Positions 18,509 through 26,166 of a stretch of DNA of 50,495 nt are shown piece by piece. The stretch is from assembly GCA_020848475.1 (NCBI GenBank), contig JADKZZ010000039.1:1-50495 (forward strand), in the 5' to 3' direction. Within the stretch, counting starts at the first letter, position 1. Each line of letters opens with the position of its first letter. Made by a program: the position numbers and the translations under genes. Below the pieces are notes generated by a model that saw only the letters and a program-made list of their open reading frames with translations, did not search any database and was not told where the DNA came from. This stretch comes from Chitinophagales bacterium (lineage in GTDB: Bacteria > Bacteroidota > Bacteroidia > Chitinophagales > JADIYW01).

Positions 18509-18545
18509 ATAATTTGATATTTTTTCATGAAAAATATCAAATTAT
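18509..18545. promoter_or_regulatory. 16-bp perfect palindrome in the nadB/deoC divergent region
   Basis: ATAATTTGATATTTTT-TCATG-AAAAATATCAAATTAT is a perfect 16-bp inverted repeat with a 5-bp centre. It lies 38 bp from the nadB start and 63 bp from the deoC start. There is no following T-run and no gene ends here, so a terminator is unlikely; an operator for a dimeric repressor, or a hairpin in a leader, fits better. Confidence 0.55.
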
Positions 18546-18551
18546 AAAGTT

Positions 18552-18559
18552 TATTTTTG
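18552..18559 (+). promoter_or_regulatory. putative -7 element of deoC-deoD (TATTTTTG)
   Basis: An exact TAnnTTTG match lies 48 bp before the deoC ATG. The place where a -33 element should be is inside the right arm of the 16-bp palindrome, so a protein bound there would cover the promoter. Confidence 0.45.
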
Positions 18560-18607
18560 TTATTCTGCTCAATATTAAAAAGTGCACCCTAAATATGAAT
18601 AATTAGT

Positions 18608-19276
18608 ATGAAGCTTTCAAAGTATATCGACCACACATTATTAAAAGCTAGTGCAGTTGAGGCTGACATTATTCAATTGTGTAACGAGGCGATAAAATAT
18701 GATTTTTATGCAGTTTGTGTAAATAGTTGTTATGTTGGTTTATGCGTAGAACAGCTAAAGAATACGGCTATAAAAACAGCAGCAGTAGTTGGTTTTCCAT
18801 TAGGTGCAATGGAAACTCATTCTAAAATATCTGAAGCTAAAAATGCCATTAATGCTGGTGCCGATGAAATTGATATGGTCATCAATATTGGTTTTTTAAA
18901 AGATAAAAAATACAGTGAAGTTGTAGCAGAGATGAAAGCGATTAAAAATATTATTGGCGATAAAATACTAAAAGTAATTATCGAAACTTGTTATTTGAGC
19001 GATGATGAAAAAAAGATAGCTACACAGTTAGTTGTTGACGCAGGTGCAGATTATGTGAAAACCTCTACCGGCTTTGGCAATGGTGGTGCAAATATCACAG
19101 ACATACAATTAATGAAAGCTATTACACAAGACAAGATAAAAATAAAAGCCAGTGGAGGCATACGCGATTATGAAACAGCGATTCAATATATTGAAAACGG
19201 TGTAATGCGCATTGGCACAAGCAATGGCATTCAGATTGTTACAAACAACTCGGATTCAAATTCAACAACGTATTAA
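18608..19276 (+). CDS. deoC: deoxyribose-phosphate aldolase
   Basis: DeoC splits 2-deoxyribose 5-phosphate into glyceraldehyde 3-phosphate and acetaldehyde in deoxynucleoside catabolism. The 222-residue TIM-barrel protein has 'YIDHTLLKASA' at the N-terminus, Asp89 in 'EIDMVINIG', the Schiff-base Lys151 in 'DYVKTSTGFG' and the second active-site Lys180 in 'IKIKASGGIRD'. 'RIGTSNG' forms the phosphate site. All catalytic residues are in place. It is followed 9 bp later by deoD, a purine nucleoside phosphorylase, so the two form a deoxynucleoside-salvage operon. The C-terminal tail after 'GTSNGIQIV' is short and Ser/Asn-rich. Confidence 0.96.
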   Translation: MKLSKYIDHTLLKASAVEADIIQLCNEAIKYDFYAVCVNSCYVGLCVEQLKNTAIKTAAVVGFPLGAMETHSKISEAKNAINAGADEIDMVINIGFLKDKKYSEVVAEMKAIKNIIGDKILKVIIETCYLSDDEKKIATQLVVDAGADYVKTSTGFGNGGANITDIQLMKAITQDKIKIKASGGIRDYETAIQYIENGVMRIGTSNGIQIVTNNSDSNSTTY

Positions 19277-19285
19277 ACTACAATA

Positions 19286-19984
19286 ATGAGCATTCATATA
19301 GCAGCAAAAAAAGGAGAAATAGCAGAAACAATACTACTGCCAGGCGACCCACTGAGAGCGAAACATGTCGCAGATACATTTTTAGACGATGTTATATGCT
19401 ACAATGAAGTACGCGGAATGCTTGGTTATACAGGTTATTATCAAGGGAAGCGTGTGTCTGTGCAAGGCACAGGCATGGGCATTCCTTCCATTTCAATTTA
19501 TGTCAACGAATTAATACGAGAATATGATGTCAAAAATCTGATACGTATAGGAACGGCAGGCGCATTTCAAGAAAATTTAAAAGTAAAAGATATCGTGCTG
19601 GCATTAGCAGCCAGTACTAATTCGGCTGTGAACAGGAATAAATTTCAAGGATCTGATTTTGCACCAACTGCTAATTTTGACTTATTGCTAAAAGCGTATC
19701 AGACGGCGAATTCCTTGCAATTAAATGTGAAAACGGGCAATATACTTTCTTCTGATGAATTTTATGACGACAATCCTGATGCATTCAAAAAATGGGCGCA
19801 ATATGGCGTGTTATGTGTAGAAATGGAAACAGCAGCATTATACACAATTGCTGCCAAATACAGAGCGAGTGCATTGGCTATTTTAACCATTAGCGATAGC
19901 TTAATTACGCATGAATCAGCTTCGGCAGAAGAGCGCCAAAGCTCGTTTAATGAGATGGTAAAAATAGCATTAGGCACACTTTAA
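19286..19984 (+). CDS. deoD: purine-nucleoside phosphorylase (DeoD type)
   Basis: The enzyme phosphorolyses purine (deoxy)nucleosides to base and (deoxy)ribose 1-phosphate. The 232-residue product matches the hexameric low-molecular-weight PNP family: '[31 protein letters not shown]', '[30 protein letters not shown]', '[11 protein letters not shown]', the nucleoside-binding '[16 protein letters not shown]' and 'LTISDSL' (catalytic Asp). It is the second gene of the deoC-deoD operon. Its stop overlaps the convergent DUF3109 gene stop by 4 bp. Confidence 0.96.
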   Translation: MSIHIAAKKGEIAETILLPGDPLRAKHVADTFLDDVICYNEVRGMLGYTGYYQGKRVSVQGTGMGIPSISIYVNELIREYDVKNLIRIGTAGAFQENLKVKDIVLALAASTNSAVNRNKFQGSDFAPTANFDLLLKAYQTANSLQLNVKTGNILSSDEFYDDNPDAFKKWAQYGVLCVEMETAALYTIAAKYRASALAILTISDSLITHESASAEERQSSFNEMVKIALGTL

Positions 19985-20565
19985 GCACTAGGTTTGTGCT
20001 GGCTTGCTGCATAGTCTAATGTGTCATAAAATTCTTGGCCAAATTTTCGAACAAGTGCATCTTTTAAGAAAACATAAACAGGCACTTTTAGACTTTTTCC
20101 CAGTTTGCACGCATCGCTACAAATGTCCCAAACATCATAGTTTACAGCGGTGACTGTGTCCATCGGTTTTAGTCGTATTGGATACAAATGACAACTAATC
20201 GGTTTTTGAAAATCAACAACGCCATCTTTCCATGCTTTTTCAATGGCACAGGTGATAGTGCCGTCTTGTTCGTAGTTTACATAAGCACATGCGCCACCAT
20301 CAATTAATGGCGTGGCATAAGGTGTATATTCATCATCATCTTCTTTAACGAAAGTGCCTTGTTCTTCTATGGCTTTAATGCCTTCTGGCAATAAATACGA
20401 TTTTATTTTTGGATAGATTTTCTTTAAGATTTTTGTCTCCGATTTTTCAACCGGCGCGCCGCTATCGCCTTCCACACAGCAGATACCTTTGCACTTTTTT
20501 ATATTGCAGACGAATTGTTTTTCTACCACGTCATCGCTAATTAATTTGTCGTCTATGAGTATCAT
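19981..20565 (-). CDS. DUF3109 family cysteine-cluster protein
   Basis: The 194-residue protein carries a Cys-rich pattern: '[21 protein letters not shown]' near the N-terminus, then 'GACAYVN...[11 protein letters not shown]...ISCHLYPIR' and '[11 protein letters not shown]'. This arrangement is that of DUF3109, a Bacteroidota family related to YkgJ-type zinc/iron-binding cysteine proteins, where the Cys residues probably hold a metal or Fe-S cluster. The track start at 20598 is TTG and overlaps the upstream gene; the ATG at 20565 gives [21 protein letters not shown], the normal family beginning. It follows the methyltransferase gene by 22 bp and is probably in its operon. Function is unknown. 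Confidence 0.88.
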   Translation of the reverse strand: MILIDDKLISDDVVEKQFVCNIKKCKGICCVEGDSGAPVEKSETKILKKIYPKIKSYLLPEGIKAIEEQGTFVKEDDDEYTPYATPLIDGGACAYVNYEQDGTITCAIEKAWKDGVVDFQKPISCHLYPIRLKPMDTVTAVNYDVWDICSDACKLGKSLKVPVYVFLKDALVRKFGQEFYDTLDYAASQHKPSA

Positions 20566-20587
20566 CTTTTTGCAATTGTATATGTAT

Positions 20588-21289
20588 TTATTTCCCAAAG
20601 ATAAAAATACAAGGTTTTTTATTGATATCAGGTTGATGTTTTTTCCAATCTGCTAATGGTAAAGTTTTGATGTATTCGTCTTTTGCGGTAATGTTGCAAG
20701 CAATGCACAGCATAGTATCAAATTTATTCGTGTTTATCATTTCACTTAATAATTTTTGATTTCGATATGGCGTATCCATAAATATTTGTGAGATGCCTTT
20801 TTTTGCTGCCATTTCCATCTGTTGCAGTTTGCTTTTTCGCTCATTTGCATCGATAGGAAGATAGCCGTTAAATGCGAACTGCTGTCCGTTAAATCCACTT
20901 GCCATCAGTGCCATTAGGATTGAATTTGGGCCAACGAGTGGCACCACTTTTATGTTCATTTCATGTGCAATTTCTACTACTCTATTTCCTGGATCTGCAA
21001 TACATGGTGTGCCAGCTTCGCTCATTAAGCCAATATTTTTTCCAGCAAATATTTCACTTAAAATAGCTTCATCAAATTTATAGTTATCGTGTTTATTTAA
21101 TTCTATAAAAGTGCAATCGTCAATGTTTTTTTCTTTATAAATAGATTTAATAAAGCGTCGTGCAGTTTTTAAATTTTCTACAATATAAATATCTGTCGCA
21201 ATGATAATGTCTTTAATGTATGCAGGTATTGTATGAACTGCATCTTCTGCTAATACTATTGGAATAAGATATAATTTGCCATGTTGCAT
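20588..21289 (-). CDS. SAM-dependent methyltransferase, RsmI-like tetrapyrrole-methylase fold
   Basis: The 233-residue protein belongs to the tetrapyrrole methylase/RsmI superfamily: 'GKLYLIPIVLAEDAVHTIPAYIKDIIIATDIYIVENLKTARRFIK', then the signature 'GLMSEAGTPCIADPGNRVVEIAHEMNIKVVPLVGPNSILMALMASGFNGQQFAFNGYLP'. True RsmI, which 2'-O-methylates C1402 of 16S rRNA, is about 280 residues and starts 'TLYVVATPIGNL'; this is the shorter relative common in Bacteroidota, lacking the C-terminal extension. Its RNA substrate is therefore uncertain. It lies between a RelE-type pair and the DUF3109 gene, all leftward with short gaps. Confidence 0.87.
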   Translation of the reverse strand: MQHGKLYLIPIVLAEDAVHTIPAYIKDIIIATDIYIVENLKTARRFIKSIYKEKNIDDCTFIELNKHDNYKFDEAILSEIFAGKNIGLMSEAGTPCIADPGNRVVEIAHEMNIKVVPLVGPNSILMALMASGFNGQQFAFNGYLPIDANERKSKLQQMEMAAKKGISQIFMDTPYRNQKLLSEMINTNKFDTMLCIACNITAKDEYIKTLPLADWKKHQPDINKKPCIFIFGK

Positions 21290-21294
21290 ATCAA

Positions 21295-21630
21295 TTATTT
21301 TTCAGGCTGTATTGCTATTATTATTTTCTTTAGTGTAGCAACATTAATGGTGTCAAATTCCGACTTATCATAAATAGTTAGTAAATAGATTTCTTTCTGA
21401 GCGCTTACTAAATATGTAATAATACGCGCACCACCACTTTTACCCTTACCCTTACTCTTAATGGAAATTCGTATTTTATAAGTATCATTTCCTAATGGAG
21501 TTCCATAATCTGGCTTCTCGGATAAGATTTGCCCTAACTCTGCTAATTCATCTTTTAGAGAAGCATATTTCTTGATAAGCCTTTTGGCTTCTTTCTTGAA
21601 CTTGTCAACAGGAATGACTTTATAGTTCAT
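21295..21630 (-). CDS. RelE/ParE-superfamily toxin
   Basis: This 111-residue basic protein has the RelE-like order: helical N-terminus 'VIPVDKFKKEAKRLIKKYASLKDELAELGQIL', then 'PDYGTPLGNDTYKIRISIKSKGKGKSGGARIITYLV' and 'KEIYLLTIYDKSEFDTI'. The run 'YKIRI....GKSGGARIITYLV...IYLLTIYDKSE' is shared by a RelE/HigB-like group of mRNA-interferase candidates. It overlaps the preceding small gene by 11 bp, with the antitoxin first. Neither active-site residues nor ribosome dependence can be confirmed by eye. Confidence 0.8.
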   Translation of the reverse strand: MNYKVIPVDKFKKEAKRLIKKYASLKDELAELGQILSEKPDYGTPLGNDTYKIRISIKSKGKGKSGGARIITYLVSAQKEIYLLTIYDKSEFDTINVATLKKIIIAIQPEK

Positions 21631-21835
21631 GAAGGAAGTCAGTTAGTGTTTCTTTTTTTTTGGATTTCATCAAAGATTCTACCTGCTTTAATGCAATTTT
21701 CAAATCAGATTTTAGTTTTAGGCCTTGTTCTGATTTTTTAAGATACAACAATACTTTTTCCCATTCTGCTATAGGCAGCTGAACTGTCTTTGCATTGCCA
21801 TTATCATCATTGATATATTGGAAAGAGATTTTCAT
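21620..21835 (-). CDS. antitoxin partner of the RelE-like toxin
   Basis: This 71-residue protein starts 'MKISFQYINDDNGNAKTVQLPIAEWEKVLLYLKKSEQGLKLKSDLKIALKQV' and ends in a charged helix 'SLMKSKKKETLTDFLHEL'. The pattern of a beta-strand start, 'V.LP..EWE..L..L' and a C-terminal helix is common in Bacteroidota antitoxins paired with RelE-type toxins. It overlaps the toxin gene by 11 bp, so the two are cotranslated. There is no clear DNA-binding motif, so regulation by a separate promoter factor cannot be ruled out. Confidence 0.75.
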   Translation of the reverse strand: MKISFQYINDDNGNAKTVQLPIAEWEKVLLYLKKSEQGLKLKSDLKIALKQVESLMKSKKKETLTDFLHEL

Positions 21836-21871
21836 CTTTCAAAATTACTAATTTTCATACACAAATAACAT

Positions 21872-21988
21872 TTATTTTTTCTTCATCTGCGCCTGCAAAG
21901 ATTCTATCAGTAGTTTTTGGTTGTTGATTAAATCATCTTTGGCTTTCAGCAAAACTTCCCAATGTTTTCGTTCTTCATCATTGTATAA
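21872..21988 (-). pseudogene. remnant of a protein-coding gene (coiled-coil C-terminus only)
   Basis: A minus-strand frame bounded by a stop at 21989-21991 encodes 38 residues, ending 'LLKAKDDLINNQKLLIESLQAQMKKK' before TAA. There is no ATG or plausible start, yet the reading is a convincing amphipathic helix like the C-termini of small regulators. The rest of this 366-bp gap (21836-22201) holds no intact gene on either strand, only broken frames. It is probably a decayed gene beside the toxin-antitoxin pair. Confidence 0.45.
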
Positions 21989-22201
21989 TTATGAATAATA
22001 TCTTACTTCCCAACATAGCCTCCTGTAATGACCTCTGCGTAAATAAAAGCAGTACGCAACCTTCAAGTAGCGTCACTTTGTGAGAATCTGATAGATAAGA
22101 CTAACAAACTGCAATAAGGCAACTTTTTTCTACTAAACTATAAAAATATCGCCACTTTTTTCTGTTTTAACATAGCATATCTTCGTTTCTTTGTACTACA
22201 C

Positions 22202-22786
22202 ATGAAACTGCCAATCACCTACTACCAAAACGAAGATGTTGTTTTTCTGGCAAAAGATTTATTGGGCAAGTCTTTAATGTCAAACATTAATGGCATAGAA
22301 ACAGGTGGAATTATTACAGAAACAGAAGCTTATAGTGAAATAGAAAAAGGTAGCCACGCCTACAACAAACGTAAAACAGAACGCACCAAAATCATGTTTG
22401 AAGCTGGTGGTTTGTCTTATGTTTATTTCTGTTACGGAATGCACCATTTGTTCAATATTGTTACAGGCAAAAAAGATTTCGCACAAGCGGTTTTAATTAG
22501 AGCCATACAACCAACAATTGGCATTGAAGAAATTTTAAAAAGAAGAAATAAGATAAAAATAGATAAAAATTTGTGCAACGGTCCTGGAAAAGTATGTCAA
22601 GCATTAGGAATTAGCAAGGCTCATTATGGATTATCATTGACAGGAAATGATATTTATGTTCAAACCTCAAAATTAGAATCAGCCGAACTTCAAATCATAA
22701 GTACTACTCGTATTGGCATTGATTATGCAGCTGAAGATAGATATTTACCATGGCGATTTCTATTAGTAAATAAAAAAAACAGGTAA
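22202..22786 (+). CDS. DNA-3-methyladenine glycosylase (AAG/MPG family)
   Basis: The enzyme removes alkylated purines from DNA as the first step of base excision repair. The 194-residue protein has the whole MPG core: 'LAKDLLGKSLM', the active-site 'GGIITETEAYSEIEKGSHAYNKRKTERTKIMF' with the catalytic Glu in TEAY (residue 42), 'GGLSYVYFCYGMHHLFNIVTG' and 'LIRAIQP', and 'NGPGKVCQALGI', which fits around the abasic site. It is of typical bacterial length and is not related to AlkA or Tag. It stands 44 bp before the Tim44/TerB gene and could be cotranscribed with it. Confidence 0.94.
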   Translation: MKLPITYYQNEDVVFLAKDLLGKSLMSNINGIETGGIITETEAYSEIEKGSHAYNKRKTERTKIMFEAGGLSYVYFCYGMHHLFNIVTGKKDFAQAVLIRAIQPTIGIEEILKRRNKIKIDKNLCNGPGKVCQALGISKAHYGLSLTGNDIYVQTSKLESAELQIISTTRIGIDYAAEDRYLPWRFLLVNKKNR

Positions 22787-22830
22787 AGGAACTATTTTTG
22801 ATTTTTTTATATTTACACATCTGAATCACT

Positions 22831-24660
22831 ATGAAATACAATAGCAAAAAAACGATAGCACTATTTCTGCTTTTCATTGTCCTTAGCACATCTATTTTTG
22901 CAGCAGCAGGTGGCGGCGGTGGCGGCAGTTCAAGTGGCGGCGGCGGTGGCGGCGATGGCGGTGGCGAAGCCATTTTCTACATTTTATATTTATTATTCCG
23001 ATTAATAATGTTGTTGCCATTTCCTATCAATGTTATTGTGTTAATCATCATCGTGTTTATCGTTTACAAACTTTCTAAGACTTATCAAGCGGGAAGTGGC
23101 TTAAATTCGATTCCAAATTATTCGCCTACCAATAATCATAACACATATGCTGGAACAGATAAGTTGCCCAAAGAATTTTTAATAAAAAATCCTGATTTCA
23201 ATAAAGAACAATTCAAGCAGAAAGTAAGAACTGCCTTTACGGAGATACAACAGGCATGGATGCAACAAGATTTATCGAAAGTCCGTAAATGGATTTCTGA
23301 TGGCGTGTATCAGCGTTTTAATACACAGTTCATCATGATGAAACAATTAGAACAGGTTAATAAAATCGATGACATTTTTATTGAACAGGTTTTTATTGAC
23401 GATGTCGAAACAGATGGCATATACGATATTATGCATGTCGGTATTCAATACTCGATGTATGATGCTTTTGAGTCCAAAAAATATAAACGACTAAACGACG
23501 GCGGACCCTTGAAAGCCATGGATTATTGGTCTTTCATCAAAAAATCGGGCGTCAAAGAGAAAGATTTATATCACACGACGAATTGCCCAAACTGTGGAGG
23601 CAATCTGCCTGATGATGGCGGTGAAACGGCAAAATGTCCTTATTGTGCTACGATTACTTACTTAGGCGATTACGATTGGATTTTAGCAGAAATTACTCAG
23701 CCTGATGATTATTATAATGCCAATGCGAAATACGAAAAACAAGGAAAATTTGCCAAAAGAATACGGGAACAAATTGGCGAAAAACAAGATTTTTCTTTGC
23801 AATTGCTTGAAGATAAAGCCAGCAATGGCTATATGCAAATGATGACGGCTTTGGTATTTAAAAAACCAGAAATTGCAAGACGATTTGTATCTGATATGTT
23901 GTATGACAAACTTACAAATCGCATGCAATCAGAGCCTACATTCGTTTTTAATCGATTGTATTTGAACCACGTCACGTCTTTCGATTATTTTAAATTAAAC
24001 AACAAAGACAATATCGTCATCGCATTAAAACGTTCTTCCCAGAAAATAAAAAATATTGATAGCGATTCGCCACAATATGAAAACAGTATTTTCTCGCAAA
24101 ATGAAGTCTTGATTATGAGCCGAGATGTCGATGCCAATCAACCACAAGGTTCATTATATGCGCATAGTTGTCCAAATTGTGGCGCACCAATAAAAGATAC
24201 GATAGAAGTAAATTGTACCTATTGTAATGCACAATTGAACAGCACAAAATACGAATGGATTATCAGCGATTGGATGTCACCCAATGAATATGATGCTTTC
24301 AAACAAGCAAATGCAGCCTCTTTTGTCGTTGATAAAAAAATAGATGATTTAGACGAATTATTTAAAGTAAGAGATTATGCATTAAATAATGTATTGATGA
24401 TGATTGCTGCTGATGGAAGAATTACCAATCAAGAAATGAAATTTGTAGAGACATTAGCAAAAAAATGGAATTACGATTTGTCGAAAATTCAAGGATTTTT
24501 GAGCATGGCACAAAATGGGAAATTGGTCGTGCGCATGCCACAAGAGGAAAAACAAAAAGCCAAAATAATTGCGTTAATGGAGAAAGCAGCCATCTTGGAT
24601 AATGAAATTACAACAGCAGAAAAAGAGTTGTTGGAGCAAGTAAAAAATGCATCAGCTTAA
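22831..24660 (+). CDS. membrane protein with two Tim44-like/zinc-ribbon units and a C-terminal TerB-like domain
   Basis: The 609-residue protein has a signal-like N-terminus (to about 24), a Gly/Ser-rich stretch (25-46) and hydrophobic segments at about 49-83. Next comes a Tim44-like region ('FKQKVRTAFTEIQQAWMQQDLSKVRKWISDGVYQRF') closed by a zinc ribbon CPNCGG...CPYC (about 252-272). A second, similar unit ('MQMMTALVFKKPEIARRFVSDMLYDKL') ends in CPNCGA...CTYC (447-465). The C-terminus (about 515-605, 'VLMMIAADGRITNQEMKFVETLAKKWN') resembles TerB/tellurite-resistance-type helical domains. The two units look like an internal duplication. The large soluble part probably faces the cytoplasm, anchored by the N-terminus. 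The Gly-tract is low-complexity DNA (GGC repeats). Function is unknown. Confidence 0.75.
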   Translation: MKYNSKKTIALFLLFIVLSTSIFAAAGGGGGGSSSGGGGGGDGGGEAIFYILYLLFRLIMLLPFPINVIVLIIIVFIVYKLSKTYQAGSGLNSIPNYSPTNNHNTYAGTDKLPKEFLIKNPDFNKEQFKQKVRTAFTEIQQAWMQQDLSKVRKWISDGVYQRFNTQFIMMKQLEQVNKIDDIFIEQVFIDDVETDGIYDIMHVGIQYSMYDAFESKKYKRLNDGGPLKAMDYWSFIKKSGVKEKDLYHTTNCPNCGGNLPDDGGETAKCPYCATITYLGDYDWILAEITQPDDYYNANAKYEKQGKFAKRIREQIGEKQDFSLQLLEDKASNGYMQMMTALVFKKPEIARRFVSDMLYDKLTNRMQSEPTFVFNRLYLNHVTSFDYFKLNNKDNIVIALKRSSQKIKNIDSDSPQYENSIFSQNEVLIMSRDVDANQPQGSLYAHSCPNCGAPIKDTIEVNCTYCNAQLNSTKYEWIISDWMSPNEYDAFKQANAASFVVDKKIDDLDELFKVRDYALNNVLMMIAADGRITNQEMKFVETLAKKWNYDLSKIQGFLSMAQNGKLVVRMPQEEKQKAKIIALMEKAAILDNEITTAEKELLEQVKNASA

Positions 24661-25007
24661 GGATGCAGTTTGCCGTTATGGCATGTCATACAGCCAATAG
24701 TACCACTGTCTTTGCCAAAATATTTTTCATTGATTTCATTCGTCATGACCAACATTTTGCGTGCTATAATTTTTTCGTCTTTATCATCGGCTGCGTAATT
24801 GCCTCGCGTATGACAATGGCTGCAATTAACGCCTAATGAAGCCGACCATGCATCCATCACTTCGTCCATTTGTGGACGTGTAATCGTGGAAGGCAATACT
24901 TGTACGTTTTTCCACTCAATAGGTTCTTCCTCTTTATGAGTAAAAGAAGCTAATCCAATAATTAGTAGTAATAAAAATGAAGAAATAATGAGTGTGTTGC
25001 GATGCAT
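24657..25007 (-). CDS. dihaem c-type cytochrome (photosynthetic-reaction-centre cytochrome-like)
   Basis: The 116-residue protein has an N-terminal membrane anchor or signal (MHRNTLIISSFLLLLIIGLASF) and two CxxCH haem-binding motifs, CSHCH and CMTCH. The order 'VLPSTITRPQMDEVMDAWSASLGVNCSHCHTRGNYAADD...IARKMLVMTNEINEKYFG...IGCMTCHNG' matches the small cytochromes in Bacteroidota that resemble the tetrahaem reaction-centre cytochrome family. It would be a periplasmic, membrane-attached electron carrier. The track start (25019) is TTG; the ATG at 25007 is preferred. It lies last in a leftward run after a cyclophilin gene and overlaps the convergent Tim44/TerB gene by 4 bp. Confidence 0.9.
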   Translation of the reverse strand: MHRNTLIISSFLLLLIIGLASFTHKEEEPIEWKNVQVLPSTITRPQMDEVMDAWSASLGVNCSHCHTRGNYAADDKDEKIIARKMLVMTNEINEKYFGKDSGTIGCMTCHNGKLHP

Positions 25008-25038
25008 ATTTTTTATCAATCAAGAATCTTACCAAAAT

Positions 25039-25071
25039 AAGTACGTCAATCTTATGCCGACTGACGTACTT
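25039..25071. other. stem-loop between the cyclophilin and cytochrome genes
   Basis: AAGTACGTCA...TGACGTACTT forms a perfect 10-bp stem with a 13-nt loop in the 77-bp gap between two leftward genes. On the minus strand it is followed by TATTTTGG, a poor T-tract, so it may be a partial terminator or an mRNA-processing hairpin. Confidence 0.45.
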
Positions 25072-25084
25072 TTAAAGAAGTTTT

Positions 25085-25768
25085 TTATTTTTCAATTTTC
25101 AATGTCATGCGAATATCTTTAAAAGGACGGTCATTAGGATCGCGTGGCGATGCAGCAATTTTATCGATAATATCTAATCCTGAGACAACTTCGCCAAAGA
25201 CTGTGTAATTCATATCTAAGAACGGCGTTCCACCCACTTCTTCATACACTTTCAATTGTTCTTCTGTCCAGCTATTGCCAGTGCGCTGTGCTAATATAGT
25301 AAGCTCAGGACGTGTGTATTTTTTTCCTTGCACTAAATAAAACTGACAAGAGGAGCTTGCTTTTGCAGGATTATTATCGCGCGCTGCAGACAAAGCGCCA
25401 CGTTTATGAATTAAATTTTTATTGAATTCTGCTGGCACACGATAGCCCAAACTGCCCATTCCAAGTGCTTGTCCAGCTTGCGCATTTTTAGAATTTGGGT
25501 CGCCACCTTGAATCATAAACTCAGGAATCACGCGATGAAATAAAGTAGAATCGAGCGTGCCTTCATTTACCAATTTGATAAAATTTGCTTTGTGTTGTGG
25601 CGTTTCATCGTATAGTTTTATTTTAATGTCGCCATACTCTGTTGTGAGTATTACATAAGTAGAAGTGTCCATTTTTGTGTTGCTTGTTTTATTTGAATTA
25701 TTGCTGGCAAAGCTAGTTTGAAAAAGGCAAATGCAAGCTAAAAAAAAGAGTAAAATTTGTTTGTTCAT
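25085..25768 (-). CDS. peptidyl-prolyl cis-trans isomerase, cyclophilin type, exported
   Basis: The 227-residue protein has a signal peptide (MNKQILLFFLACICLFQTSFA), a short Asn/Ser/Lys linker and a cyclophilin domain: 'YGDIKIKLYDETPQHKANFIKLVNEGTLDSTLFHRVIPEFMIQGGDPNS' carries the active-site Arg and Gln. An insertion, 'RPELTILAQRTGNSWTEEQLKVYEEVGGTPFLDMNYTVFGEVVSG', is usual in Bacteroidota cyclophilins. It would catalyse proline isomerisation in the periplasm. It lies 4 bp after the 25773 gene, clearly in one operon with the nitrilase and the unknown protein. Confidence 0.94.
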   Translation of the reverse strand: MNKQILLFFLACICLFQTSFASNNSNKTSNTKMDTSTYVILTTEYGDIKIKLYDETPQHKANFIKLVNEGTLDSTLFHRVIPEFMIQGGDPNSKNAQAGQALGMGSLGYRVPAEFNKNLIHKRGALSAARDNNPAKASSSCQFYLVQGKKYTRPELTILAQRTGNSWTEEQLKVYEEVGGTPFLDMNYTVFGEVVSGLDIIDKIAASPRDPNDRPFKDIRMTLKIEK

Positions 25769-25772
25769 ATTA

Positions 25773-26150
25773 TTAATTTATTTGCTTAAAATATTCAATA
25801 ATCATTTTCTTTAACAACACCTCTTGTTGCTGATGCTCAAGTTTCGGCATTGCTCTATTGTATTCATAATGCGGCCAGCCATCTTCATCAAAGTCTAAAA
25901 ATGTATAATAATTGGCTCTGCTCAATAAAGCACAAACGCCTACATGTATCAAATCTTGCTTTTGTTCTTTGCTGAATTTTACTTGATGTTTACCCAGTTC
26001 ACGATGTCCTACTAAAAAGATAATGGTTTGTAAATCAGGTTTTTTGCCGAAGCGCTTTTCAATAAAATTTAAAACGTCTTGCCATTCGGACTCACTATAT
26101 GCTAAAGTTGCGTTTGTATTTTCCACGCGCAAATATACAGAATGCGCCAT
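25773..26150 (-). CDS. conserved hypothetical protein
   Basis: This 125-residue soluble protein has no signal peptide, reading 'SESEWQDVLNFIEKRFGKKPDLQTIIFLVGHRELGKHQVKFSKEQKQDLIHVGVCALLSRANYYTFLDFDEDGWPHYE'. It appears to be a small conserved Bacteroidota family with no function known to me. The motif 'GHRELG' and the aromatic, acidic 'DFDEDGWPHYE' are the most distinctive parts. It lies between nitrilase and cyclophilin genes with gaps of 16 and 4 bp, so it is translated as part of that operon. Confidence 0.75.
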   Translation of the reverse strand: MAHSVYLRVENTNATLAYSESEWQDVLNFIEKRFGKKPDLQTIIFLVGHRELGKHQVKFSKEQKQDLIHVGVCALLSRANYYTFLDFDEDGWPHYEYNRAMPKLEHQQQEVLLKKMIIEYFKQIN

Positions 26151-26166
26151 ACTTAATCGATTGTTT

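Noticed and set aside
22909-22966. GGC-rich repeat
   Set aside because: It is the Gly-rich linker of the Tim44/TerB protein, low complexity rather than a mobile repeat; the minus-strand ORF 22704-22973 (Pro-rich) is its shadow.
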